The notes under the pieces were generated by a model. That model saw only the letters and a list, made by a program, of their open reading frames with translations, was not told the origin of the DNA and did not search any database. From positions 15,006,001 through 15,070,000 of the forward strand of contig NC_079878.1 of NCBI RefSeq assembly GCF_029227915.1: 64,000 nt of DNA, in the 5' to 3' direction. Origin of the DNA: Hydractinia symbiolongicarpus. Lineage: Eukaryota > Cnidaria > Hydrozoa > Anthoathecata > Hydractiniidae. This document shows positions 25,801 through 37,800 of this stretch, one piece after another (positions within the stretch are counted from its first letter, which is position 1; every line of letters starts with the position of its first letter). A program made the translations under genes and the position numbers.

Positions 25801-28800
25801 AATAAAAAATAACAATAAACAAAAAATAATCAAACATAAATAGCATTGAATAACAACAAATAAAGTATTACGTCAACGTCCAAACAGCTAGGTTAATAGC
25901 CAATGCTTGTCTATAAATCTATAATAATCAACTTAGCTGTATGAACACCAGAAAAGAATATAATTCAACAACTTTAATAAATCCAGTGAATACTATTTTC
26001 GATTTCTTTTCCCAAACATTCATAATAGCCCATTTAAAAGATTAATTTGAAAACAGGGAGCGAATTAACTATAATAAGTGAGAGAGTAAAAATAACCTCC
26101 CGCAGTTGAAATTTTTTTTGGCATTAGCGATTTTGATTTAGGTAAAATGCAATATATATTTCCTATTTTCACAATCAAAATTCCATACTTACCGTTATCT
26201 AATAATTATTGTACTTGTCTGTATTTGCATAAATGCAGCTATTTCAGACTAAAGGGTGCTACAATTTATTGTAATATATATCCCTGCAGTCACCACACAA
26301 CACATTTTCAGTTAAAGGGGAACTCCAATGAAAATCACTTTTTTTGTTTGTTTTATGCGTACTCAGAAAAGCATTACTTCACCTGTTTTCCTTATTAAAA
26401 TTGTTGTACTAGCCTTTTGCATATTCAATTTTTTTTTTCATAAAAAACAGACAAGCACGATTTCATTTAGGACTGGACCCGATTATAAATAACGATGTCA
26501 AATCGTGCATAAAGTTTTAGCCAGCGCAGAAAACAATCATGTTAAACTTAGAGTTTACATTTAAATTGCTTTTTGTGTGTACTTTACCTTTAAATTTTTA
26601 AAAAATGGTTAGTTGTTCTGCGTTTGGATGTACCAATCGATCAGAGAAAGGTAAAGAAGTTAGTTTTCAAAGAATCCCGTCTTTGAAAAAGAAAAAACTC
26701 AAACAAAAATGGCTCAAAAAATATGTGGTGCAGGTGATCTACCAGGTGGTGAAAGTTTTTATATTTGTTTGTCGCACTTCACAGAATGAACCTCCAGAAA
26801 ATAAAGTTCCATAAAATATTGCCAATTCGTAAAACTGCCTTTTTAGCTAGTCAACGGTCGAAGTTTGTCATTACTGCTTATTTATTATTTGTACTTATAT
26901 CCACACAACACAACCAAATAATGTTTTGTACATTTTTATATTAAATGGAAGAACATTATACCAATTTCCAATGCAAAAACCAATAAAAAAGTTATCTAGT
27001 TAGAGACATGTTTTTTTGTAGCGCTTTTTTGATGGAAGGACCTGGGTTATTTTAGGAGGTAAATGTGTCTATTTTCTTAACATCATTTTATCAGCGCTAC
27101 TTTCAATCTTTGTTACTGTTTAGGCTGCATCCAATGCAGATAATACAGTTTCTAAAACAACTTTGTCAAAACAACCACTTGAAAATCAGTAGCTTCCGTA
27201 ATGCATTTATTACTTACGATAATGATAAAAGGGATTTTTATTTATGCAATATTAATCCCCTGTTTTAACAACTTATCACGACACGAACATTATTGATCTT
27301 TCGATAACACATTTCAATGGTTCTCCATCACAAAGAATATTTCAACATTACACAAAATTTGTTTGCATTTGTGTGCAAAAAAGCTTGTGCAGAGGAATGA
27401 TATTGCTAAACTGTGAAATAAAAATAAATTGGTTTGTAAAGTAAGAAAGAAGTGATGAAAAATTATTTTACTGAAGCAAATGATAAAGTTTTTTGTCAAC
27501 AAGAATTAAAAAAAAAGCAATTAAATATATTTTTTAATTTTTTAAAAAGGAAAAATTTCACTAAGAAAGAAATATAATATCAATAACTAGCCGGGAAACC
27601 CGGCGTCGAATCGCCGGGATGAGCCACAAGTAACTGTTGTTGAACACCCTAAGGAGCGCTTAAAAAGAACTGCAAACTGTGCAACACAGTCAGGTGGAGC
27701 GCTTTAGTACAGCTATGCAAATCAAGTGAAGGGCACACACCATTATAGTGTTGCGACTTTAACATATTTTTCAAAAAATAACTTTCCCGCAACAAAGGCT
27801 GAAATAAAAACAGTTTACAACCGTTGTGACTCTGTCATAGCAAAAACAACCGGTCAATATTATTTTATTTTGCGGAATAAGTTTTTGTAAAAGTTAAAAA
27901 ATTAATCGTGACACCGGATTGCGCGCTTAGTCCAGTTAAATGGTGTTACACAGGTGTATAGGGATAACACCCTTTTGAAAAAAACTTTCTTGTAGACTCT
28001 ATTTAAATGAAAACAGAAGAAACAGTCCTTCGCTTCTTGCACAGGGCTAAGCGGTTAGTCCAAGTAAACATTGTTGGACATTCCTACAGGCGTGATTCCC
28101 AAGAAAGTTTAAAAATTAATTGTCACAGCGGGCTGACCCGCATATGCGTAACAGCCTTTTCCAAAAAACAGGCTATTGTTAACACTGAGCTGACTGCTTA
28201 TTACAGTTAAACAGACTTGAACAGTACCCTTCTCCAAAAAAACTTTATCACAACTTCGGTTTAAATGACAACACAGAAAACAGCCTGTCGTAAAACCCTC
28301 CAGCTAAAGCAATTGCTCAGCCATTTTATTTGCAAAAAATGTTTTAAGAAAATAATTAAAGATATATAGCTACCTAGCTAAACTGCATTTAGCATAAGAT
28401 TTATTGCTGAGAATATTGCCATATTGATAGCCAAACTGAATTTTTATACTATCACTTTTTGGGTAAATATATGAGATAGCTAAATGGCTATATTCTCAAC
28501 ATAAAAATAAATGTTAGGTTGGAGAAAAACCTCTCATACCAAACAAAATTAGTACAAAGTAAGGCTATTAGCTAGTAGCCTTCAAAATATTCATTCCTAG
28601 CCAAAAATTCTAAAACTGGTGCGTTTAAGATCTGCACGTACCTAAAAAACGTGACAATATATTTATCTTCACATTTTAGAACATAAAAAAAACAAATATT
28701 ACAAATATAAAAAGCTTATAGAAGATAAAAAGGTGAAACAGACTTAGAAACAACACTGACCACCATTACTTTTTAAAAACTAAAATGGCCATCATGTTTC

Positions 28801-31800
28801 TTCGTTGGCATGTCTAGGCCGCGAAAGTCTTGATTGGTTTTTCAAAGAATCAGGCTTTTTGATTGGTATACATGTGCGAGGGGTCAAAACAAAGTCAGTT
28901 AAACTGTCAGTAAAACCATCCTATTTGTTTTCTGTGGCTCCTGGGCGGAATCGCCGATTAAGGTCATGGGGGTAAATTATTATTAAAAATGGCGCATTTA
29001 AATAATGAGTTCATTTTAATCACTTAATTTGTTTTTTAAATTAGAAGTTTATCAATTAAATTAATTAAATTATGTAAGGAAATAAATTTATTTCTGTAAT
29101 TTATTTTGACAAATCATAAGATTTCCAATTAAACAACCCCCTGGTCTCTGAAAATTCGCGGAAAGATCAAAGGAATATCGGTAACCCTTTTGAACAGACA
29201 AAATACGGCTATTATTATAGAGATACTATCATTCGAAAATCGTTGCTTTTTATCTCCTAGCTATCTTGGAAAAACAACAGGAATTTCGTTGGATTTGACA
29301 GATTCAACACAGCACATGCTTTAGCATCGGTTTCCATTGCTCTACAATTTCCACATTCACACCAACTTGTATTACTGGTACGTGGCTCACGTCAGTAAAA
29401 GACACCTTGCCGCTTTCTACATTGTTATTAATTTCTCCCTCGTGAGACACAGGAGGTTAGAAGTCGTATGGGTATAGCTTTGCAAAGTTTTTTTCATGAA
29501 GAGAATTATTCGATTCTAAGCTTTCTAAGTTATAATCTTCGTCATTATTAAAAGACATCTTATCAACAAACAATGCAAACAGTAAGTAAACAAAACTTAT
29601 CAGGCGAGCTGTCAAGCTTACAGATTTGTGGGTTGATGTGACGAATGCTATTTATTGGGACACAGTTCTCTTAGCTTTACACAACCTTGAAAATTCTTTG
29701 AAATTAAAGATGTTTCTAGACGCAGTAAATGATAAATGAAAATTTTTAACGACTGTAAAAGTTTAATTTTGACATAACTATGTTTAGTCTTATCAAAATA
29801 ACATTTTTTTTAAAAAAGATTTTTTTCACTGGAGTGCCCCTTTATATTAAAAAAATTATCAAAAATATTTGTGGCTAAATCGAAGAAAAAGTGCAGGGCT
29901 ATTTTATGTTTTTTACTTCTAATTCCATGCCATTTTTTAGAAACATTTAGCTAATTTTATGCCAATGCCTAAATTTGATAACTGTATGATTCAATGGTCC
30001 TTATTAATTTCTCACAGATTTGACGAATCTCCTACACAAACTGGATAACCATTAGAAAACTTGTTAAACACATAAAATGCTTTGAATTTGCTTTGACAAT
30101 CTATACTGTTACCACCAAGGTTCATTGCTAAACAATAGGTTAAATCAATCAAGTATAAGGGTTTCCCTCTTAAATTTTTTTCTTGTTTTTATCAACTATC
30201 TGCAAAGCTTGTAACATTTCTGCCTTCGTTATTAAATTTTTTTGGCTTAGGAATAAACTGCCTTGACTAAGACTTAACTTGCCATCTTCGGAACTAGTTG
30301 TAAATGTCCTTTGGTTGATAAGAACTTTTTTTGACCCAGATGCATGACACTTTGCATGTGATTTTACTTGAAATAACCCACTGTTGTCAATTTTGAATGC
30401 TTCAACACAAATTTTACAATAAGCTGAAAATTTATCATTTTTAACAAAACTGAGCCAAGGATAGCTTTTTCCCCACTCTGGACGGTGTTTAATCAATCAC
30501 TATTATAATTACTAACCTTAAAAAAAGTTGTTCTACTCATAAGAATAATAAATGCTGAGTATAGAGCAAAAAAAATTAAAAACAACTGCATAAACAAAAT
30601 TTTGGAGAACACATACAAAAATTATGATTTTTTAAGCCAACAAATAAATTTTATGCTAATTTTATAATTTGTGAGAAAAAAATTGCTCATTTTAGGATTT
30701 TTTTGATTTTATGCCGGCTGAAAGTGACATTTTTGTGAAAATAGTTTTTAAAAAAGGCAACAATATACAAAAATTTAGTGAATTAATCCTCATTTTCCTC
30801 TTCCGATGATTCAAAATCAAACAGTTTTAAGACTGTATTAATTTTTGTCGAAGCCATTCACTAAAGCAAAAGAGCACCCTAAGTGGATTAATTAACTCGC
30901 AAATATTTTTATTATTACATTATTTGTGAATAAATAAAAAAATAAACTTATAAAAAAAGTTATTTGTCGTTGATATCGTTTTCTTTAGTTCTTAAAAAAC
31001 TTAAAATTATCTTAAAAACAAGTGGTATAACCGGGAGAAGAACGAACAAAAAAAAAATCTCTGTACTTCACAATTTCGCACCTCAAAAAAACTTGAAATC
31101 TTTCTTAAAGTTGCAATAGAAATTGCAAAGAATGGATCATAGTGTACATTTAAAACAGGGGTTTTCCCTGTAACAAAACTGACGTCAAACTCTTTAAAAA
31201 CACTTTTCATAAACAAACAAGCAAACAGACTGCTGGGTAAAATAACGTGTTTTGTGATACTTGTTTTGTTAAAACTTTTTATTATCATTAAAATAAATAT
31301 TGTTAAGATAGAAATTCAAGAAAAATGTCATTTTGAGATTGCAAATTTGTGTACTTTATTCACTTTGATATCGCGAGTTGGCAAAATATTTAATCGCTGG
31401 AGGAATAATGAAGGGTAACAAACTAATGCATCATATGGCTGGAAAATTTAAATTGTCTCTAAACTAACCTTATTTTCACATTAGTATGTATTTGGCTGTG
31501 AATTTTTCGGGATGGAAATGGATATTGATATAGGCTTATTAAACTTGCAAATACTAGTGGAACAAACAAGTATCTAAACGCAAGCTCTCACATTTCTAAG
31601 ATGTTTAGTATGTATACATTTCTTTTAGATGTTTAAGTCATGCGCTTGCAATCACAAACCTAATACTCTGAAGCCTAGAATTGTGGTTTCTGCAACAAAG
31701 AGCACAATTACCTTGTGTTTAATCGAAGTGATATGTTCCTCCTTGAGATGTAAAGTTGCAAATTCTTTGTAATTGCATATACGGCAATGAAATTGGGATT

Positions 31801-34800
31801 TAGGTTGAGGCCAAAACTTGCCCAAGACTTCTTCAAATACAGAGGTAATAAATATATTTACATCACCAATTTCATCAATCTTTGCTGCTTCAAACAATTG
31901 CTTTAGATTATTTCTTGAAATATGCTCATAAATTTCTGAAAAGCTATATAACAATACAAAAATATATGATGCATAAGTACAGAAGAATTTAATTTTGTAC
32001 TCATTTCTCTTTAAAGGTAGTGTCTGCTACAAAACTTAAAGTTAGTTTACATAAAGAAAACATGTTATTATTAACGAATTTCAGGTTAAAATTTAATAAA
32101 TACAAAGTACCAGTGTAATGTTGTTCTTTTAAATTTGAGAGTTTCATCCTCGTGTAGCTACATTAGTTTGCCATATTGTAAACACGACCGCGCATGAATG
32201 CGAGGCTTATCTATTATGTCACCGCCTATGTCAGTGCCCAGGTTCAAAATCGGGACCGAAAACATGGGGAATGTATGAAGAACAAATTTAATTTGTAATG
32301 CCGAAGATTTAAAAATTAACCCCCGGCTACGAGCCAGACGCTTTCGAATAAAAAATGTATCGTCTGCGATAAGTATTTTTGGATCGTGAAAGGCTATTGA
32401 CAGACTGCAAAAATAGAAATCACAAATTAATAACATGAATCCCTAAATTTATTTAACGGAAATAAGTAAATTTATCTGTCAAAGTATGTATGTAATGTCA
32501 TACATAAGCAATAGAATAATTTTATTTTTATTTTTTCTTAAACATTTTTGAATGCCATGTGTTTTAAACAATGCGAAACGTTGAAGATTATGCTAGTATG
32601 AACACACACTTAAGCATAGACCAAACATCTATCCGGTCGGGACGGAACTGTTATAAAAAACACTAAAAAAACGTGGATACGAAGTTGCCAGACAGTTTAT
32701 CATAAGCAAAGAAATGTCCCAAAATTATCAGTTTAAGAACGAACATGTCTTGGTGCTCAGCGTTCGGTTGCAGCAATAATAGTAAACGCGACAAAGAAAA
32801 AAGTTTTTTTCGTCTACCAGGAGATCCAAATGTACGAAATGCCTGGGTAAAAGCTATAAACAGAACAGAATTGCCGAAAAAAGTTCTCTTATGTTCTGAT
32901 CACTTTACGGAGAACTGTTTCGATAAAAGCTGGAGCGTTCAAAATGAATTGTTTTATACCGAGAGAACGGCAAAAAGGAAATTGGTACCGGGATCTTTGC
33001 CAACAATTTTCCCACACAAACCGCGACCTAAGGAAAGGCAAACTTCCAAGAAAAGAGCTGAAAAAAAAAGTTTAAAAGAGGTACATACGGTTCCTAAAAT
33101 AATTCCTAGGCTCATTTTTAAGCGGTATTTTGTAGAATTATTTTATTTTATTTGTAATCCAATTCAAGGTTATCGAAAACGCTATAACGAGGGATGAATT
33201 GCCACATGATGAACCTTGCGCGTCCTGCGAACCTTTACCCTCGACATACTCGATTGGGATACAAACAGAAAAAAGGAAAACAAGAGATTTTGGAACACAG
33301 GTGCCGTCACCAAAAGTTCGGGACTATGGAAATCAAATGGATTTTAGGCCAGACATTCACGCCCAAACACTGCCCATGAGGCGCTGTAACAGAGCAACGC
33401 AAATTACGAACCAGTACTCGAGTGTTAATGATGGTAAAATTAATATCAACTTTTTCGTAAAAAGAACTCAAGGGTTTGTAAACAGTTTCACTTAAGTTTT
33501 ACTTAAGAAGCGTGTAAGTATTTAGTTAAACCGTTAAAATATGATTTACTTTTAGATGCCGAAAAGAACCAAGATCAAAGCATGGACGTGGTAAGCAGCG
33601 ATGACGAAATAGACGAGGATGAAGAAGATGTTGAAAGTACAGAAAGGATGAATAGTATTCACGGTATGTTTCAGTTGAACAACATAGAAGAGTTGGAAAG
33701 ATTCTTGGAGGTCCTTGGAGTTTCTTTGTCTTTTAACTTAAAAACGCAGATTGCTGAAGAATCAGCAGTTTCAGACCCTCTCGAAAAAAACAAAGAAATT
33801 GATGTGAACGATGACGAATGGCTGAAAAACTCTCTTGAAAGGTGAAAAGTTATTTTATAAACCAGAAGTAATGAAAGTAGTCTTTTTTATGCAAATTTAT
33901 TTTTTAAACGTTGCATATTTAGAACTGCGAAAAAAGATCCCGATTTCGCAGCTATCGATTCGCCCGATGACAACACAGAATCAGAATTCGATGATGATGA
34001 TTCTGAAAGCACACCATCATTATCAGCAACAAAACCTCTTCACAAACAAAAGGTTTTTCTTGTGTACGAATTACAGTTACTGCAACTGGTAAAATACTGT
34101 TTAAAATGTGGAGCGACAATCTCTTTTATATATGTTACACTTAACGGTTATATTTAAAAACAAAATTTAATTGTCTCCACTCCAAGAAAAGTCCACCTCT
34201 GAGACTCCTGTCTCTTCACAAAAACCCACGTACTTTCCATCAGGGCTCGGGTATTCTTGACGAATCCTCGTTACTACACAAGCTGGGATTACTCGACGTA
34301 CACTTCTTCCTAATCTGGTGTGGATAAACCAACAAAACTGCCGATAAGCAGCGTATCTATAAGATCTAAACATAACAGCAAATAGTCATCTACTCCAGTT
34401 ACGGCCATCGCATAAATACATGTTGTAATATTAATACCTGTTGGAAACATTATTCCTGCTTGATAAACCATGACTTTCTCTATCGTGCAAGCCCACTAAC
34501 GCCGTCCAAAGGTTGTTTTTCAAGAGCACGACTGGTACAAAGTCAGGATGGTCAAGTATGCAATGTTTGTCTATAATAAAATATAGGAACGTCGATTATT
34601 ATAAAAACATTTATACTAGTCATGCGTTTCCAGTGTCTCTGCCGCCCCCTCCTTAGAGACAAAAAAGTAGGCTGGAAACGAGATGTAGGTAACTGTTCTT
34701 ACCGTTCAGATGGGCGTACTTTATCTCGTCAATTTCATGACAACAAATGCATTCTTGCTGCGATGGCATAACCTCGCAGTTTTTACATAAGCACCACTTG

Positions 34801-37800
34801 TCCTTATTCAAGGTACTTCTTGGAGGTTTCGCACTTTCTTCATCCTCATCAGATGAGTCATTAAATTCGGGCATTTCATTTGCGCCAGGCGCTCTCTGGG
34901 GCTCATACTGAAACCCTATAACTTTCGGTTTATTGGATAGTCTAGATTGCGCCATTATTTAAAATTAAAACCGCCTAGTTTTATAGACCTATAAATGATT
35001 TGAAGAATATTTTTATACCTTCTCCCGTCTGAAAGAAAAAAAAAAGGAAAAGTTTTTATTTTCAGGGGGGCTTGTCGCGTTTGTCGCGTTTTCGCATGTT
35101 CGGTCTTTCAAATCAACCAACCACTGACGTCAAATGCATATTTACGCATAATAATTATTTTTACCAGGCCTTTTTTCGCGCATGTTATTCAGAACGTCTC
35201 TAGCTGTGCTTCGACATGGCCAAGTAAAAAAAGTTTTGTTTATATGTATTTCCAGAGATTAATAAAAAACAGGTATGTCATTTCTTTATTTGTATATCTA
35301 TATCAGTTAATATAAAAGTTTTTATTTAGTAGCAGACACTACCTTTAAGGGACTTTTAAAAAACAGATTTGGTGAAACTGCCCAGAAGGGGACAAGACAG
35401 GGAAAGAGCACGATGGCTTAGTGTGGGGTATCAAAAAATGTTTTATCTATAATTTGATCTTTTGATTGTTTTTTAAGTTTGTTTACTTTACTGCAAATCA
35501 ACTTAATCATCATTTTTGAACACTCCTAATTAATATGCAAGCATGGGCAAAGTATGATGTAAAGTGTAAAACAGTAAATACAGGCAAAATCAGGTCCTAA
35601 AGAACTAAAATACTCATTAGGCCACATCTAGTTGGAACGTTGGTCATTGTCATTTGCCCACTGTGCTCTGTCTATCTGCTGCGAATCATCTTAATAACCC
35701 ATGTTTATCTACTGCCTTTTTGCTTATTATTTGATATAGCTAACACTGTTAAGTTTTACTTGTGTTTTCATACTTTCAAGAAAGTGAACTTCAAATAAAA
35801 AAATAATTTTAAAAAAGTCACCTGGTGTCTCTGCATATTGGGGTTATTTCCTGCTTATTACTTTTTGCAGATTTCACATTTTTTTGCTGAAATTCTATGG
35901 ACAGAGACATGTCTAAGGTAATGTTCAATTTATACATATTTATACTTGAGATTCATTTTCAGGTTGAGTATTTTTCAAAACAATCAGCTACATACCCATT
36001 ATATTGGTTTGATGCATTTCTGTTTGCTTATGGTTTTCAGTAGAAGTGACATTTGTCTTTTCATCAGGAAGTACAAATGTTTCATTACATACCATACATT
36101 CAAAGCCAGAGTAACTTCGAGAACATTCTCTACCTTCTAAACAATTAATATACAGTAGCACAGGTTTATAACACTGGGAAAACATCATAATGCTTCAATA
36201 AACAACTAATCATTCAAACTTTCAACAATTTAGGTCATAGTTTGCATAGTGCCCTTTTATTTTTAATAACCCCTCCCCTATTATTACAATCCCACCCTTT
36301 TTATTTTAAGACTAACCCCTCTGTATTATTTCTAGGTCAAGCTTTTGTCTTCATCTTCTAACCGATATGTAATGCAAACACCCTATTAATTAGAACTCGT
36401 ATTCAAACACATCAGAAAGAATTTTTTTGTTGTTGTTGTTAAAAAATATATGGAGCCTACTAAAATGCGATGTTATAAATAGTTCTAGCAAATTAAATTG
36501 TGCTCTTGCTTACTTTATTTGTCCACTTTGTCTGCCTTTCATAGCCACTAAATGTGACTAAAAATACCTGATATTTTTCTAAGTCAAATCCCTCCCCCTC
36601 CTAACTATGTAGGTTATGTTAAGTACTACCCCCTGTAATTATCAACCCCAAGAGTTAAGAGTGAGTAAATAATATGCCTAGGATAATTATTTTCAACAAT
36701 GATACACTATTCTTATTGATTCCTAAATTGCACTCTACCTACTTAAATTCCTGACACTTTTGTTATCTTCTTCCAAAAACAACTTCACTTTGTCGTGATG
36801 TTTCCGAGTATTTTTGTGCATTTTTACCAATTGCTTTGACTTTATGAATTTTTCATTGCAAGCCAAGCATTCTGTCACTTTTATCCTCTTCACTGCATCT
36901 AGTTATAAAGTTTGTAAAATATATATACAGTGTATAATTTTTGTTACGCTCTATTAAGCACTACCTATTTATGCACAGGACAGCAACCATTTACAAGATT
37001 TTTGTGGGTATGGTGCCCTGTGATATGAAAATATGATATTTCCTAAGAAACATCTTATTTACGGTTTTAAATATCTTTATGATCACATAGCAAATTAAAA
37101 AAATGAAATGAAAACTTTAGATACAATTATAACATCGTAAATAATCTCTATCAAGATTATTTTAAAGGAATGAAAATATTTCTATTTCACATCACAATAG
37201 ATCATTAGAATGTATTGTTAACATCTCAATCTAACATTCATATATTATAAGTAATGTTTGATTTAGTTAAGGCAGTATAAGGTTCATCATTTTTTGCACC
37301 TTCTGTATATATTCTATACTGTATTATACTATATACAATAAAAAATTACCATCAGTTACAGCATCCAAATATTCATCATCCATCTTTTTCAGTACAGACT
37401 GAAACATATTCTAAGATTTAATGCACAGATCTTTCCATATGATTTGCTTTAAGCTTTCAATTTATGACTAAAAAAATGCCTGCAATTTTTCACAAGACCC
37501 AGTATTATTTAATTACAATTGTTTGATTTGCTTGTTCAATAAATATTTCTTTAAATTCTTTTATAACAATTAATACTTAACTAATTTTATGCCTAATGTC
37601 TAAATAAATGATGTTTGCATGAAAGCTATATAAGGGATCGTCTCCACGATCGTTTCGAAAATAATTGTTTCAATTCGTATAATTTTTTTTGAAACAATCT
37701 CTATACGAATTCAAAACGATTTGAAAATATTTTTTGCCGAAAAAAATCATTTCAAATTCGTTTCAAAGTAGTTTAAAATCATTTTGGTGAAACGAAAATC

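Larger units (their letters stand above)
26316..29841. mobile_element. TTAA-flanked THAP/P2X7 element, copy 3 (Helitron-split)
   Basis: Left end: TTAA then AGGGGAACTCCAATGAAAAT. The right end, read inward, is AGGGGCACTCCAGTGAAAAA, flanked by TTAT where TTAA is expected. The inverted repeats differ at two of the first 16 bases. Inside, a THAP exon (plus) and a P2X7-like exon (minus) face each other. A 1637-bp Helitron-type insert at 27587-29223 separates them, so the element's own length is about 1.9 kb. TTAA plus THAP is the Kolobok hallmark; piggyBac shares TTAA but not THAP. Confidence 0.7.
32015..35345. mobile_element. TTAA-flanked THAP/P2X7 element, copy 2 (intact ends)
   Basis: Perfect 16-bp terminal inverted repeats, AGGTAGTGTCTGCTAC at 32015-32030 and its complement at 35330-35345, are flanked by exact TTAA on both sides (32011-32014, 35346-35349). 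Length is 3331 bp. It holds two convergent spliced genes (32745-34157 plus, 34167-34955 minus) separated by 9 bp. It sits in the intron between exons 35822 and 31943 of the seven-finger gene. TTAA duplication with a THAP protein points to the Kolobok superfamily. No complete catalytic domain was seen, so it may need a transposase in trans. Confidence 0.85.

Noticed and set aside
31007-31288. 93-residue minus-strand ORF
   Set aside because: No domain, low-complexity phenylalanine-rich ends and no phase fit to the surrounding gene.
34167-34955. P2X receptor channel gene
   Set aside because: Only the C-terminal ballast domain is present; there are no transmembrane helices or ATP-binding ectodomain exons on either side.
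32015-35345. piggyBac element
   Set aside because: TTAA duplication would fit, but the encoded protein is a THAP protein and no piggyBac transposase motif is present.
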